Assembly: GCA_021774205.1 (NCBI GenBank)
Contig: JAJFJI010000335.1
Coordinates: 1 to 8,525 of the forward strand
Origin: Nitrosomonas sp.
Lineage (GTDB): Bacteria > Pseudomonadota > Gammaproteobacteria > Burkholderiales > Nitrosomonadaceae
Reading direction: 5' to 3'
Length of the DNA: 8,525 bases
Position 1 is the first letter of the stretch; every line of letters begins with the position of its first letter. The notes beneath the pieces were generated by a model. It did no database searches. It was not told where the DNA came from and was given only the letters and a program-made list of their open reading frames with translations. The position numbers were made by a program, and so were the translations under genes. This document shows, one piece after another, positions 1 to 5,514 of this stretch.

Positions 1-238
1 GGAACTGATTGCTGGTGGAATGAGCCCGGAGAAAGTGCTTCGCGTAGTTGGGCTTTCTTCAGCCGTATTATTTGATAAAAACGACCCGATTAACCCGATT
101 AACCGCCGGATTAGCATTATCGTGATGAATGAAAAAGCCGAACAAGCGATAACTAAAGATCCGCAAAGCATAACAGTTGACAATCAGGATAAACTTACCA
201 AAGAATCGTTAAGCCATGCAAACGTCATTTCGCAATAA
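1..238 (+). CDS. motB: Flagellar motor stator protein MotB, C-terminal fragment
   Basis: This is the last 78 or so residues of MotB; the gene enters from beyond the left edge and the first complete codon is at position 2. MotB sits in the inner membrane with MotA, forms the proton channel of the flagellar stator, and anchors it to peptidoglycan through a C-terminal OmpA-like domain. The visible part is the end of that domain. It has the pattern ELIAGGMSPEKVLRVVG, followed by NPINRRISIIVMN, which matches the conserved NRRI stretch closing the MotB peptidoglycan-binding domain, and then a polar tail of about 35 residues. The stop codon lies inside the next gene, giving a 23-bp overlap and suggesting co-transcription. 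The call is firm for the family; the N-terminal membrane helix and channel Asp are outside the window. Confidence 0.9.
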   Translation, partial: ELIAGGMSPEKVLRVVGLSSAVLFDKNDPINPINRRISIIVMNEKAEQAITKDPQSITVDNQDKLTKESLSHANVISQ

Positions 239-1034
239 TTTTTTAAGCACGAAAAAAGCTACTTCGGCTTTAACACGCCTGCCCCCTGCTTTTGTAGCGT
301 TACTGGTCCAGCTGCTGGCGTTATGTACGATGTTGTTAGTAGCAAACACCCTACCACTGCAAAAATTGACTATGTTTGAATGGGCGGTATTGCAGGGGGT
401 TACTGCCGCAACTATCAGCCACCAATTAAAAATGCCAATATGGTGGTTTCTCATACATTTGATTTTCACCCCGGCATTAGTGGCGACCTTGGCGCTTTCT
501 TTATCACCACTCTGGTTCTTTGGCGCCTTTCTTGTTATCGCGCTGATATTTGGAAAAACATATCAAACACAAGTCCCACTCTATCTTTCCAGTCAAGAAG
601 CAGCCAAAACATTGGCTTCGCTATTACCCAATAAAAAAAAATTTTCCTTTATTGATTTAGGTTGCGGATGCGGCGGTTTATTAAACAATCTGAGTAAAAT
701 CCGGCCAAATGGAAGTTTCCACGGTATCGAGGCCGCACCCATACCCTTTCTACTTGGGAAATTACAAGCAATAGTTTCAACGCCTAATAAGACAATACAA
801 TGGGGCAACTTTTGGAAACATAATCTCTCATCTTATGACGTTGTTTACGCCTATCTTTCACCGGTGCCGATGCAAACACTATGGCACAAAGCATGCCGTG
901 AAATGCAGCCTGGTAGCATTCTTATTAGCAATAGTTTTATAATTCCCGGGGTTAAACCTGAAAAGACCTTGGAACTCAATGATTTTACCGGATCAACGCT
1001 TTACTTGTGGCGTATCGGCGAGAATACGGAATAA
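216..1034 (+). CDS. Membrane-anchored class I SAM-dependent methyltransferase
   Basis: A 272-residue protein with an N-terminal membrane region and a C-terminal Rossmann-type methyltransferase domain. Hydrophobic segments lie at about residues 25-46 and 74-113, with a weaker one near 53-66. Motif I is FIDLGCGCGG (145-154), the acidic strand-2 loop is GIEAAP (170-175), and a motif II-like strand YDVVYAYLSP lies at 207-216. A strand SILISNSFIIPG (234-245) follows after a PG turn. The substrate is not evident. The layout (membrane anchor, then the methyltransferase, then a W-x(n)-LSxYDVV strand and a closing SxxxP segment) recalls the mitochondrial FAM173 lysine methyltransferases ANTKMT and ATPSCKMT; this is a resemblance seen by eye, not a search result. 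The start overlaps the end of motB by 23 bp and has no clear Shine-Dalgarno sequence, so expression may depend on translation of motB. A small-molecule substrate is an equally open alternative. Confidence 0.8.
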   Translation: MQTSFRNNFLSTKKATSALTRLPPAFVALLVQLLALCTMLLVANTLPLQKLTMFEWAVLQGVTAATISHQLKMPIWWFLIHLIFTPALVATLALSLSPLWFFGAFLVIALIFGKTYQTQVPLYLSSQEAAKTLASLLPNKKKFSFIDLGCGCGGLLNNLSKIRPNGSFHGIEAAPIPFLLGKLQAIVSTPNKTIQWGNFWKHNLSSYDVVYAYLSPVPMQTLWHKACREMQPGSILISNSFIIPGVKPEKTLELNDFTGSTLYLWRIGENTE

Positions 1035-1072
1035 CGAGTTTTTCCAGTTTGAAGGCAAGTAGGGTTGTATAT

Positions 1073-1105
1073 TAGTACTCCTTCAACATGATATTCGCAG
1101 ATACA
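1073..1105 (+). repeat. Left terminal inverted repeat of the 275-bp element
   Basis: This is the left arm of the outer stem. It pairs with 1315-1347. The first 13 bases are perfectly complementary to the right end, and the inner GATACA is also perfectly matched; six mismatches lie between them at arm positions 14, 16, 20, 24, 25 and 27. Confidence 0.8.
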
Positions 1106-1107
1106 AC

Positions 1108-1200
1108 GATTACAAGATGTTTCGACGCAAGGCGCAGCACGCAGTCAATGGTTGTTCCATTGGCAAGTGCTGCAACGTAGGAGAGGGACATCTTGTGATC
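1108..1200. repeat. First internal palindromic arm
   Basis: A 93-nt arm closed by GATTACAAGATGT (1108-1120) against ACATCTTGTGATC (1188-1200), 12 of 13 paired. The exception, T1111 with G1197, is a wobble in a plus-strand RNA. Inside is a second stem, GCAGCAC (1134-1140) with GTGCTGC (1167-1173), and at the tip CAATGG (1146-1151) with CCATTG (1157-1162) around a 5-nt loop. Confidence 0.8.
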
Positions 1201-1209
1201 GCCCTGTAG

Positions 1210-1314
1210 GTTAGCTTTTCAGCGCCGCTGGCAGGGCGGCGTTAGCTCTCTTAGCAATGGAATATTTACCATTGCCTGCAAGATCTGCCTTGCCAGTAAC
1301 ACTGAAAAGCTAAC
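1210..1314. repeat. Second internal palindromic arm
   Basis: A 105-nt arm closed by a perfect 13-bp stem, GTTAGCTTTTCAG (1210-1222) with CTGAAAAGCTAAC (1302-1314), directly abutting the right terminal repeat. A second 12-position stem pairs 1228-1239 with 1285-1296; two of its pairs are G-T, which would be G-U wobbles in a plus-strand transcript and A-C mismatches in a minus-strand one. The tip carries CAATGG (1255-1260) with CCATTG (1269-1274), the same stem sequence as at the tip of the first arm. Confidence 0.8.
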
Positions 1315-1347
1315 TGTATCCGTAAATCTCAAGCTGAAGGAGTACTA
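1315..1347 (-). repeat. Right terminal inverted repeat of the 275-bp element
   Basis: This is the right arm of the outer stem, reverse-complementary to 1073-1105 at 27 of 33 positions. It ends in AGTACTA, two bases before the cysS stop codon (TAG on the minus strand, 1352-1350). Confidence 0.8.
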
Positions 1348-1349
1348 GG

Positions 1350-2729
1350 CTACTGGCGGCGCCAAGTTGTTCCTTGAGGCCCATCTTCAAGAATAATTCC
1401 TGCATCGAATAATTTTTCTCGAAGCATGTCTGCTTCAGCATAATTACCCGCTTTTCTTCCATTTAAGCGCTGCAAAATAATTTGCTCAATTTTTTCAGGC
1501 GAAAACAGTGTCTCATCTGCCGCAGCAATACGCTGCTGCAGATAATCTTGTGGATTTTGTTGCAATAATCCTAGTACATCTCCAAGTTGTTTCAGTAATG
1601 CAGCTTTTTGAATTGACCCGGATTTATTAACATCACTTGCAATATCGAATAATACGGCAATAGCCTCCGGGGTATTGAAATCGTCATTCATCGCTGACAT
1701 GAATGATTGCGCCTGATCATCTTTCCAATCTATCTTAGCATTAGAAATATCATGACCCTTTAATGCAGTGTATAACCGATCCAGTGCATTTTTTGCATCG
1801 TTTAAGTGCTGATCAGAATAATTTAATGGGCTGCGGTAATGAGCGCGCAAGATAAAGTAACGGACAACTTCCGGCTGGTAGCGCTTAAGGATCTCCCGAA
1901 CCGTAAAAAAATTGCCCAATGATTTGGACATTTTTTCATTATCTACACGCACAAAACCATTGTGCATCCAATAATTCACGAAAGGATGGTCATGCGCACC
2001 CTCACTTTGTGCAATTTCATTTTCATGATGAGGAAACTGCAAATCTTGCCCACCACCATGAATATCGAAATGTTCGCCTAGAAATTGCTCGCCCATTGCC
2101 GAACATTCAATATGCCAGCCAGGACGGCCTTTTCCCCCGGGCGAATCCCAACAAGGCTCTCCCGGCTTCGCTGCTTTCCATAATACAAAATCCAGTGGAT
2201 CATTTTTATCTCGATCTATGTCAACACGTTCTCCGGCTCGTAGATCTTCTAATGACTTACCAGAAAGCTTTCCATAACCTGGAAATTTGTGAACAGAAAA
2301 ATATACATCGCCGTTACCTGCATGATAAGCCAGTCCTTTGGCCACTAAAGTCTCAATCATTGAAACCATGCTCTCCACATACTGCGTTGCACGCGGCTCA
2401 TGTGAAGGTCGCGCAACTCCAAGCGCAGCAGCATCTTCTTCCATTGCTCGAATAAAACGATCCGTGAGGGTTTCAATGGATTCATTATTATCCAATGCAC
2501 GTTGAATTATCTTGTCGTCAATATCAGTAATATTACGGACATAAGTGATGTTAAAGCCGATTGTTTTAAGCCAACGGACAACCATATCGAAAACAACCAA
2601 TACGCGGGCGTGGCCAAGATGGCAGTAATCATATACCGTCATACCACATACATATAGTTTGACGATTCCTGGTGTTAGTGGGACAAACTTTTGCTTTGCT
2701 CTATTGAGCGAATTGTAAATTTTAAGCAT
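1350..2729 (-). CDS. cysS: Cysteinyl-tRNA synthetase
   Basis: A class I aminoacyl-tRNA synthetase that charges tRNA-Cys with cysteine in the cytoplasm. At 459 residues it has the usual bacterial length. The HIGH motif appears as HLGH (37-40) and the KMSKS motif as KMSKS (266-270) followed by LGNF. The four zinc ligands known from E. coli CysRS all fall at the same numbers: Cys28 in YVCGMTVYD, Cys209 in WHIECSAMG, and His234 and Glu238 in FPHHENE. The protein ends with the typical C-terminal pattern PQGTTWRR, so the neighbouring repeat element has not altered it. I keep the ATG at 2729 because MLKIYNSLNR is the family's normal start, although no Shine-Dalgarno sequence is visible upstream. The gene is divergent from the ppiA-like gene and convergent with the methyltransferase gene. 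Confidence 0.98.
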   Translation of the reverse strand: MLKIYNSLNRAKQKFVPLTPGIVKLYVCGMTVYDYCHLGHARVLVVFDMVVRWLKTIGFNITYVRNITDIDDKIIQRALDNNESIETLTDRFIRAMEEDAAALGVARPSHEPRATQYVESMVSMIETLVAKGLAYHAGNGDVYFSVHKFPGYGKLSGKSLEDLRAGERVDIDRDKNDPLDFVLWKAAKPGEPCWDSPGGKGRPGWHIECSAMGEQFLGEHFDIHGGGQDLQFPHHENEIAQSEGAHDHPFVNYWMHNGFVRVDNEKMSKSLGNFFTVREILKRYQPEVVRYFILRAHYRSPLNYSDQHLNDAKNALDRLYTALKGHDISNAKIDWKDDQAQSFMSAMNDDFNTPEAIAVLFDIASDVNKSGSIQKAALLKQLGDVLGLLQQNPQDYLQQRIAAADETLFSPEKIEQIILQRLNGRKAGNYAEADMLREKLFDAGIILEDGPQGTTWRRQ

Positions 2730-2816
2730 GATGATATTGGTGGGGAGATTGTGGAGCAGGCTGTCTTCTTGATAGAATCCCTAACATTACCGGGAAAACA
2801 GGTCTTAAGCCGGAAA

Positions 2817-2822
2817 ATTATA
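2817..2822 (-). promoter_or_regulatory. Possible -10 box for cysS
   Basis: On the minus strand this reads TATAAT, a perfect sigma-70 -10 hexamer, about 90 bp upstream of the cysS start in the 151-bp divergent gap. No convincing -35 hexamer sits 16-18 bp upstream, so this is only a candidate. I could not identify a good promoter for the divergent ppiA-like gene in the same gap. Confidence 0.3.
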
Positions 2823-2870
2823 ACATAACGAATATCAAGATCTTTATTTGCTTATTTCATTTACTTTCAC

Positions 2871-2875
2871 AGGAG
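2871..2875 (+). promoter_or_regulatory. Shine-Dalgarno site that fixes the ppiA start at GTG
   Basis: AGGAG lies five bases before the GTG at 2881. An in-frame TTG at 2848 would place this ribosome binding site inside the coding region and would add eleven residues that disturb the signal peptide, so the GTG is preferred. Confidence 0.8.
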
Positions 2876-2880
2876 CTCAC

Positions 2881-3477
2881 GTGCGTATTCTTCAACTATT
2901 TGTTCTAATGACATTTTTTTTCAGCATAACCGTTTATGCAAATAACCCAGAAGTTAAAATAAAAACCAACCTTGGCATTGTTACGCTCGAGCTCTATCCC
3001 GACAAAGCGCCCAAAACGGTCGAAAACTTCTTACAATACGTAGCGGATGATTCTTACAAAAATACCATATTCCACCGTGTCATACCCAATTTCATGATAC
3101 AGGGTGGGGGTTTTGACCCAACCTACACTCAGAAGCCAACCAGACAACCGATAAAAAATGAAGCGGCGAATGGTCTCAAGAATCAAATTGGCACCATTGC
3201 CATGGCGCGAACTTCAGATCCTCATTCCGCGACCACCCAATTTTTTATTAATGTTGCGGACAATGCTTCTCTGGACTACTCGGCGCCAACTGAACGCGGT
3301 TTCGGTTATACCGTTTTCGGCAAAGTAATCGAAGGGATGGAAGTCGTCAAACAGATCGCATTAACGCCAACCGGTCCGGGCGGATCATTCCGAAGTGATG
3401 TTCCACGTAATATGATACTCATTGAAAATATCGAGGTTGTTTCAACCGTCCTTGCAGATCCAAATGATCAACAATAA
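2881..3477 (+). CDS. ppiA: Exported cyclophilin-type peptidyl-prolyl isomerase (PpiA-like)
   Basis: Catalyses cis-trans isomerisation of Xaa-Pro bonds, here probably in the periplasm. From the GTG start the protein has 198 residues. Residues 1-20 form a short signal peptide (MRILQLF followed by a hydrophobic core, ending VYA before NN), which suggests cleavage after Ala20. The cyclophilin fold then runs from about 24 to 188: TLELYPDKAPKTVENF, FHRVIPNFMIQGGGF (64-78, with catalytic Arg66), NGLKNQIGTIAMART, and QFFINVADN. These match the E. coli PpiA pattern closely. A short polar tail follows. The next gene is a cytoplasmic paralogue 84 bp downstream on the same strand, so the two probably share a transcript or arose by duplication. 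Exported destination is inferred from the signal peptide alone. Confidence 0.93.
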   Translation: MRILQLFVLMTFFFSITVYANNPEVKIKTNLGIVTLELYPDKAPKTVENFLQYVADDSYKNTIFHRVIPNFMIQGGGFDPTYTQKPTRQPIKNEAANGLKNQIGTIAMARTSDPHSATTQFFINVADNASLDYSAPTERGFGYTVFGKVIEGMEVVKQIALTPTGPGGSFRSDVPRNMILIENIEVVSTVLADPNDQQ

Positions 3478-3561
3478 CAAGAAAGTATACTTCAGATCTC
3501 TACTGCTTAATTTCAATAGCTGTAGAACAATATTGTTACCTACTAAAAACAAGGGATAAAT

Positions 3562-4053
3562 ATGGTTGAATTACACACTAATTACGGTGTTATTACACTT
3601 GAATTAGATAATGAGAAAGCACCAATATCGGTGCAGAATTTTCTTGATTATGTAAATAGCGGGCATTATGACAACACAGTATTTCATCGCGTCATTGACG
3701 ACTTTATGATTCAGGGTGGTGGTTACGAACCGGGAATGAAGCAAAAACCAACGCGCGCGCCAATACAAAATGAAGCTGCCAATGGCCTTAAAAATGATAC
3801 TTATACCATTGCCATGGCACGCACATCCGATGTGCACTCCGCAACCGCACAATTTTTCGTCAACATTGCCGGCAATGGATTTCTTAATTACAGCGCTTCA
3901 ACAACACAAGGTTTTGGTTACTGTGTTTTTGGTAAAGTCATAGAAGGGAAAGACGTCGTAGATAAAATCAAGAAAGTCAAAACCGGCGATAGCAATGGTC
4001 ACCAGAATGTTCCATTGGAAGATGTCATTATCCAGAAAGCGGTCGTTATTTAA
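3562..4053 (+). CDS. ppiB: Cytoplasmic cyclophilin-type peptidyl-prolyl isomerase (PpiB-like)
   Basis: A 163-residue cyclophilin with no signal peptide, close to the length of E. coli PpiB (164). It should accelerate prolyl isomerisation during protein folding in the cytoplasm. Key segments are TLELDNEKAPISVQNF, FHRVIDDFMIQGGGY (41-55, with catalytic Arg43), NGLKNDTYTIAMART and QFFVNIAGN. The start is an ATG with AAGGGA (3551-3556) five bases upstream. By eye about two thirds of the cyclophilin-domain residues are identical to the preceding exported paralogue, including shared stretches such as NEAANGLKN and VFGKVIEG. The stop codon lies about 12 bp before the inverted-repeat element at 4065. 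Confidence 0.95.
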   Translation: MVELHTNYGVITLELDNEKAPISVQNFLDYVNSGHYDNTVFHRVIDDFMIQGGGYEPGMKQKPTRAPIQNEAANGLKNDTYTIAMARTSDVHSATAQFFVNIAGNGFLNYSASTTQGFGYCVFGKVIEGKDVVDKIKKVKTGDSNGHQNVPLEDVIIQKAVVI

Positions 4054-4070
4054 TGGCCTAGTCAGTACGC

Positions 4071-4084
4071 CGTCAAGCTAGTAT
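4071..4084 (+). repeat. Left inverted repeat (14 bp perfect core)
   Basis: This is CGTCAAGCTAGTAT, the exact reverse complement of 4203-4216. Confidence 0.85.
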
Positions 4085-4202
4085 TGATGGGTTCAACGTT
4101 CCTAGATGGATTCAAGACTTGGCGTGGTTTGCATAGATTGGCTAGCCCTTTTAAAGGTCACGACGTAGGATTGGATTATCTGGGCGCTTCCTTTTGGCGT
4201 TC

Positions 4203-4216
4203 ATACTAGCTTGACG
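4203..4216 (-). repeat. Right inverted repeat (14 bp perfect core)
   Basis: This is ATACTAGCTTGACG, the exact reverse complement of 4071-4084. Confidence 0.85.
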
Positions 4217-4232
4217 TGGTACGAGTACTTCC

Positions 4233-4258
4233 ATCAGTCAGCTTTCGGGTTGACTGAT
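4233..4258. terminator. Hairpin in the ppiB-metZ convergent gap
   Basis: ATCAGTCA (4233-4240) pairs with TGACTGAT (4251-4258) around a 10-base segment that can extend the stem by a G-U and a C-G pair. It sits between two converging genes, where a bidirectional terminator is expected. Neither side has a good T-run, so an intrinsic terminator is only a possibility. Confidence 0.35.
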
Positions 4259-4289
4259 TGATCGTGTTACGCAGTAAACGCTAATGAAG

Positions 4290-5468
4290 TTATGATAGTA
4301 GACCCCTTGCCAAGTCAGCTTTAATGTCACGCGTTGATTCCAGTCCGGCTGCAATGCGCAATAAGCCCTCGGTAATGCCTGCATCATCACGTGCCTCCTG
4401 ACTAATACGACCATGAGTCGTTGTTGCTGGATGCGTCAATGTACTTTTAGCATCGCCCAGATTAGCCGTGATTGAAATCAATTGCGTGGAATCTATAACC
4501 CGCCAGGCAGCTGCTCTACCACCCTTGACTTCAAACGTCACGATACCGCCCCCGGTTTTTTGTTGGTGCTTAGCGAGTTCATATTGCGGGTGCGAAGGCA
4601 AACCAGGGTAATATACCCGGGATACGCTTGGTTGCTTTTCCAGCCAGCACGCGATATCCATTGCATGTGCCGAGTGTGCATCCATACGTATTTTTAGTGT
4701 TTCAATGCCTTTTAGGATTACCCAGGCATTAAAAGCACTCAATGTTGGTCCGGCAGTCCGTAAAAAACCAAAGACCCCTCCCTCCATTAATAAATCACGA
4801 CACCCCAATACTGCGCCACCCAGTACTCTACCCTGCCCGTCAAGATATTTAGTCGCGGAATGAATAACGATATCAGCACCGAATTCTAGTGGCCGCTGTA
4901 ATACTGGCGTGCAAAAGCAATTATCGACGACAAGCCATGCGCCCGCTTTCTTCGCTATTGCAGATAATGCCGCCATGTCAGAAATCTCGGTCAATGGATT
5001 AGACGGCGTTTCCAGAAAGAAAAGCTTTGTGTTTGGCCTGATCGCTGCATCCCATTCGGCAACATCGGTCGCTGATACAAATGTGGTCTCAATTTGAAAT
5101 CGTTTGAGAATATTGTTGAATAGGTTAACCGTAGCACCAAACAAACTTCGGGAAGCAACAATATGATCACCCGCCGAAAGTAGTCCCATTACACACGAAA
5201 GAATTGCCGACATGCCAGTAGAAGTGGCAATACAGGTTTCAGCACCTTCTAGTGCGGCAAGCCTCTCTTCCATCGCTGTTACCGTCGGATTGGTAAAACG
5301 CCCATAAATATTACCAGGTTCTTCTCCAGAGAATCGCGCAGCGGCTTGAGCTGCACTGTCAAAAACAAAACTCGAGGTAAGATACATTGCCTCGGAATGT
5401 TCATTAAATTGGCTACGGTGAATCCCTGTCCGTAATGCTAATGTTTCTAATTCAAGATCGTCAGACAC
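4290..5468 (-). CDS. metZ: O-succinylhomoserine sulfhydrylase (PLP-dependent)
   Basis: A 392-residue Cys/Met-metabolism PLP enzyme of fold type I. Expected reaction: O-succinylhomoserine plus sulfide gives homocysteine and succinate, a one-step route to methionine precursors that avoids cystathionine. The PLP lysine is Lys207 in HSATKYLDGQGR; Asp182 in VVDNCFCTP should hold the pyridine nitrogen; YGR (55-57) and the STGMSAI stretch (83-89) contribute to phosphate binding. The HSATKYLDGQGRVLGGAV neighbourhood favours MetZ over cystathionine gamma-synthase or beta-lyase, but subfamilies are close and activity is inferred. The start is a GTG at 5468, supported by AAGGA on the minus strand at 5478-5474. 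It follows purF by 46 bp on the same strand and is probably the last gene of the folC-dedD-cvpA-purF unit. Confidence 0.9.
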   Translation of the reverse strand: MSDDLELETLALRTGIHRSQFNEHSEAMYLTSSFVFDSAAQAAARFSGEEPGNIYGRFTNPTVTAMEERLAALEGAETCIATSTGMSAILSCVMGLLSAGDHIVASRSLFGATVNLFNNILKRFQIETTFVSATDVAEWDAAIRPNTKLFFLETPSNPLTEISDMAALSAIAKKAGAWLVVDNCFCTPVLQRPLEFGADIVIHSATKYLDGQGRVLGGAVLGCRDLLMEGGVFGFLRTAGPTLSAFNAWVILKGIETLKIRMDAHSAHAMDIACWLEKQPSVSRVYYPGLPSHPQYELAKHQQKTGGGIVTFEVKGGRAAAWRVIDSTQLISITANLGDAKSTLTHPATTTHGRISQEARDDAGITEGLLRIAAGLESTRDIKADLARGLLS

Positions 5469-5473
5469 GCCAG

Positions 5474-5478
5474 TCCTT
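5474..5478 (-). promoter_or_regulatory. Shine-Dalgarno site supporting the metZ GTG start
   Basis: Minus-strand AAGGA lies five bases before the GTG start codon at 5468-5466, in the 46-bp gap after purF. No promoter or intrinsic terminator is evident in that gap, which fits co-transcription with purF. Confidence 0.65.
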
Positions 5479-5514
5479 ATTAAAAAAATTAGAGTATTTC
5501 GAATAAAGTTTTTG

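Larger units (their letters stand above)
1073..1347. mobile_element. 275-bp nested inverted-repeat element, MITE-like, non-coding
   Basis: This element fills most of the 315-bp gap between two convergent genes. Its ends are 33-bp imperfect inverted repeats (27 of 33 positions match; the outer 13, TAGTACTCCTTCA, are perfect). Between them are two independent palindromic arms, at 1108-1200 and 1210-1314, each with its own outer stem, inner stem and apical hairpin. The whole can therefore fold as a three-way junction in single-stranded DNA or RNA. The outermost TA at each end could be a TA target duplication of the kind made by IS630/Tc1-type transposases, with GTACTCC as the true end; that is an inference. 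I found no convincing ORF inside. It stops 2 bp before the cysS stop codon and leaves both flanking genes intact. Alternatives are a structured RNA or an elaborate bidirectional terminator. Confidence 0.65.
4065..4222. mobile_element. Short inverted-repeat element, MITE-like, non-coding
   Basis: A 158-bp stretch between the convergent ppiB and metZ genes, bounded by inverted repeats. The core CGTCAAGCTAGTAT (4071-4084) is perfectly complementary to 4203-4216. Two mismatched bases outside it are followed by a further GTAC/GTAC match (4065-4068 and 4219-4222). The 8-bp palindrome GGCTAGCC (4140-4147) sits exactly at the midpoint. Between midpoint and ends the two halves pair poorly. An imperfect direct repeat is present, GATGGGTTCAAC (4086-4097) and GATGGATTCAAG (4105-4116). 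I see no ORF and no obvious target duplication. Its ends do not match those of the 275-bp element at 1073. A degraded MITE is the likeliest reading; a long-stem terminator is the alternative. Confidence 0.5.

Noticed and set aside
380..634. Second plus-strand frame inside the methyltransferase gene
   Set aside because: It is an out-of-frame shadow of a gene whose own frame carries clear methyltransferase motifs.
1035..1349. tRNA gene, CRISPR array or attC site in the structured gap
   Set aside because: There is no cloverleaf with a T-loop GTTC pattern, no regularly spaced direct repeats, and no integron core sites; the symmetry is entirely of inverted repeats.
1919..2455. Long plus-strand open frame (178 codons) opposite cysS
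   Set aside because: It lies wholly antisense to an intact cysS with all catalytic motifs, is rich in His, Gln and Cys as antisense frames often are, and shows no recognisable domain.
2848..2880. Upstream TTG start for the exported cyclophilin
   Set aside because: A strong AGGAG lies at the right distance from the GTG at 2881, and the eleven extra residues would spoil the signal peptide.
4233..4258. Hairpin as part of the 158-bp element
   Set aside because: It lies outside the outermost GTAC match and has no partner on the left side, so it is listed separately.
5469..5514. Intrinsic terminator between purF and metZ
   Set aside because: A run of seven T is present on the minus strand, but no GC-rich stem precedes it.
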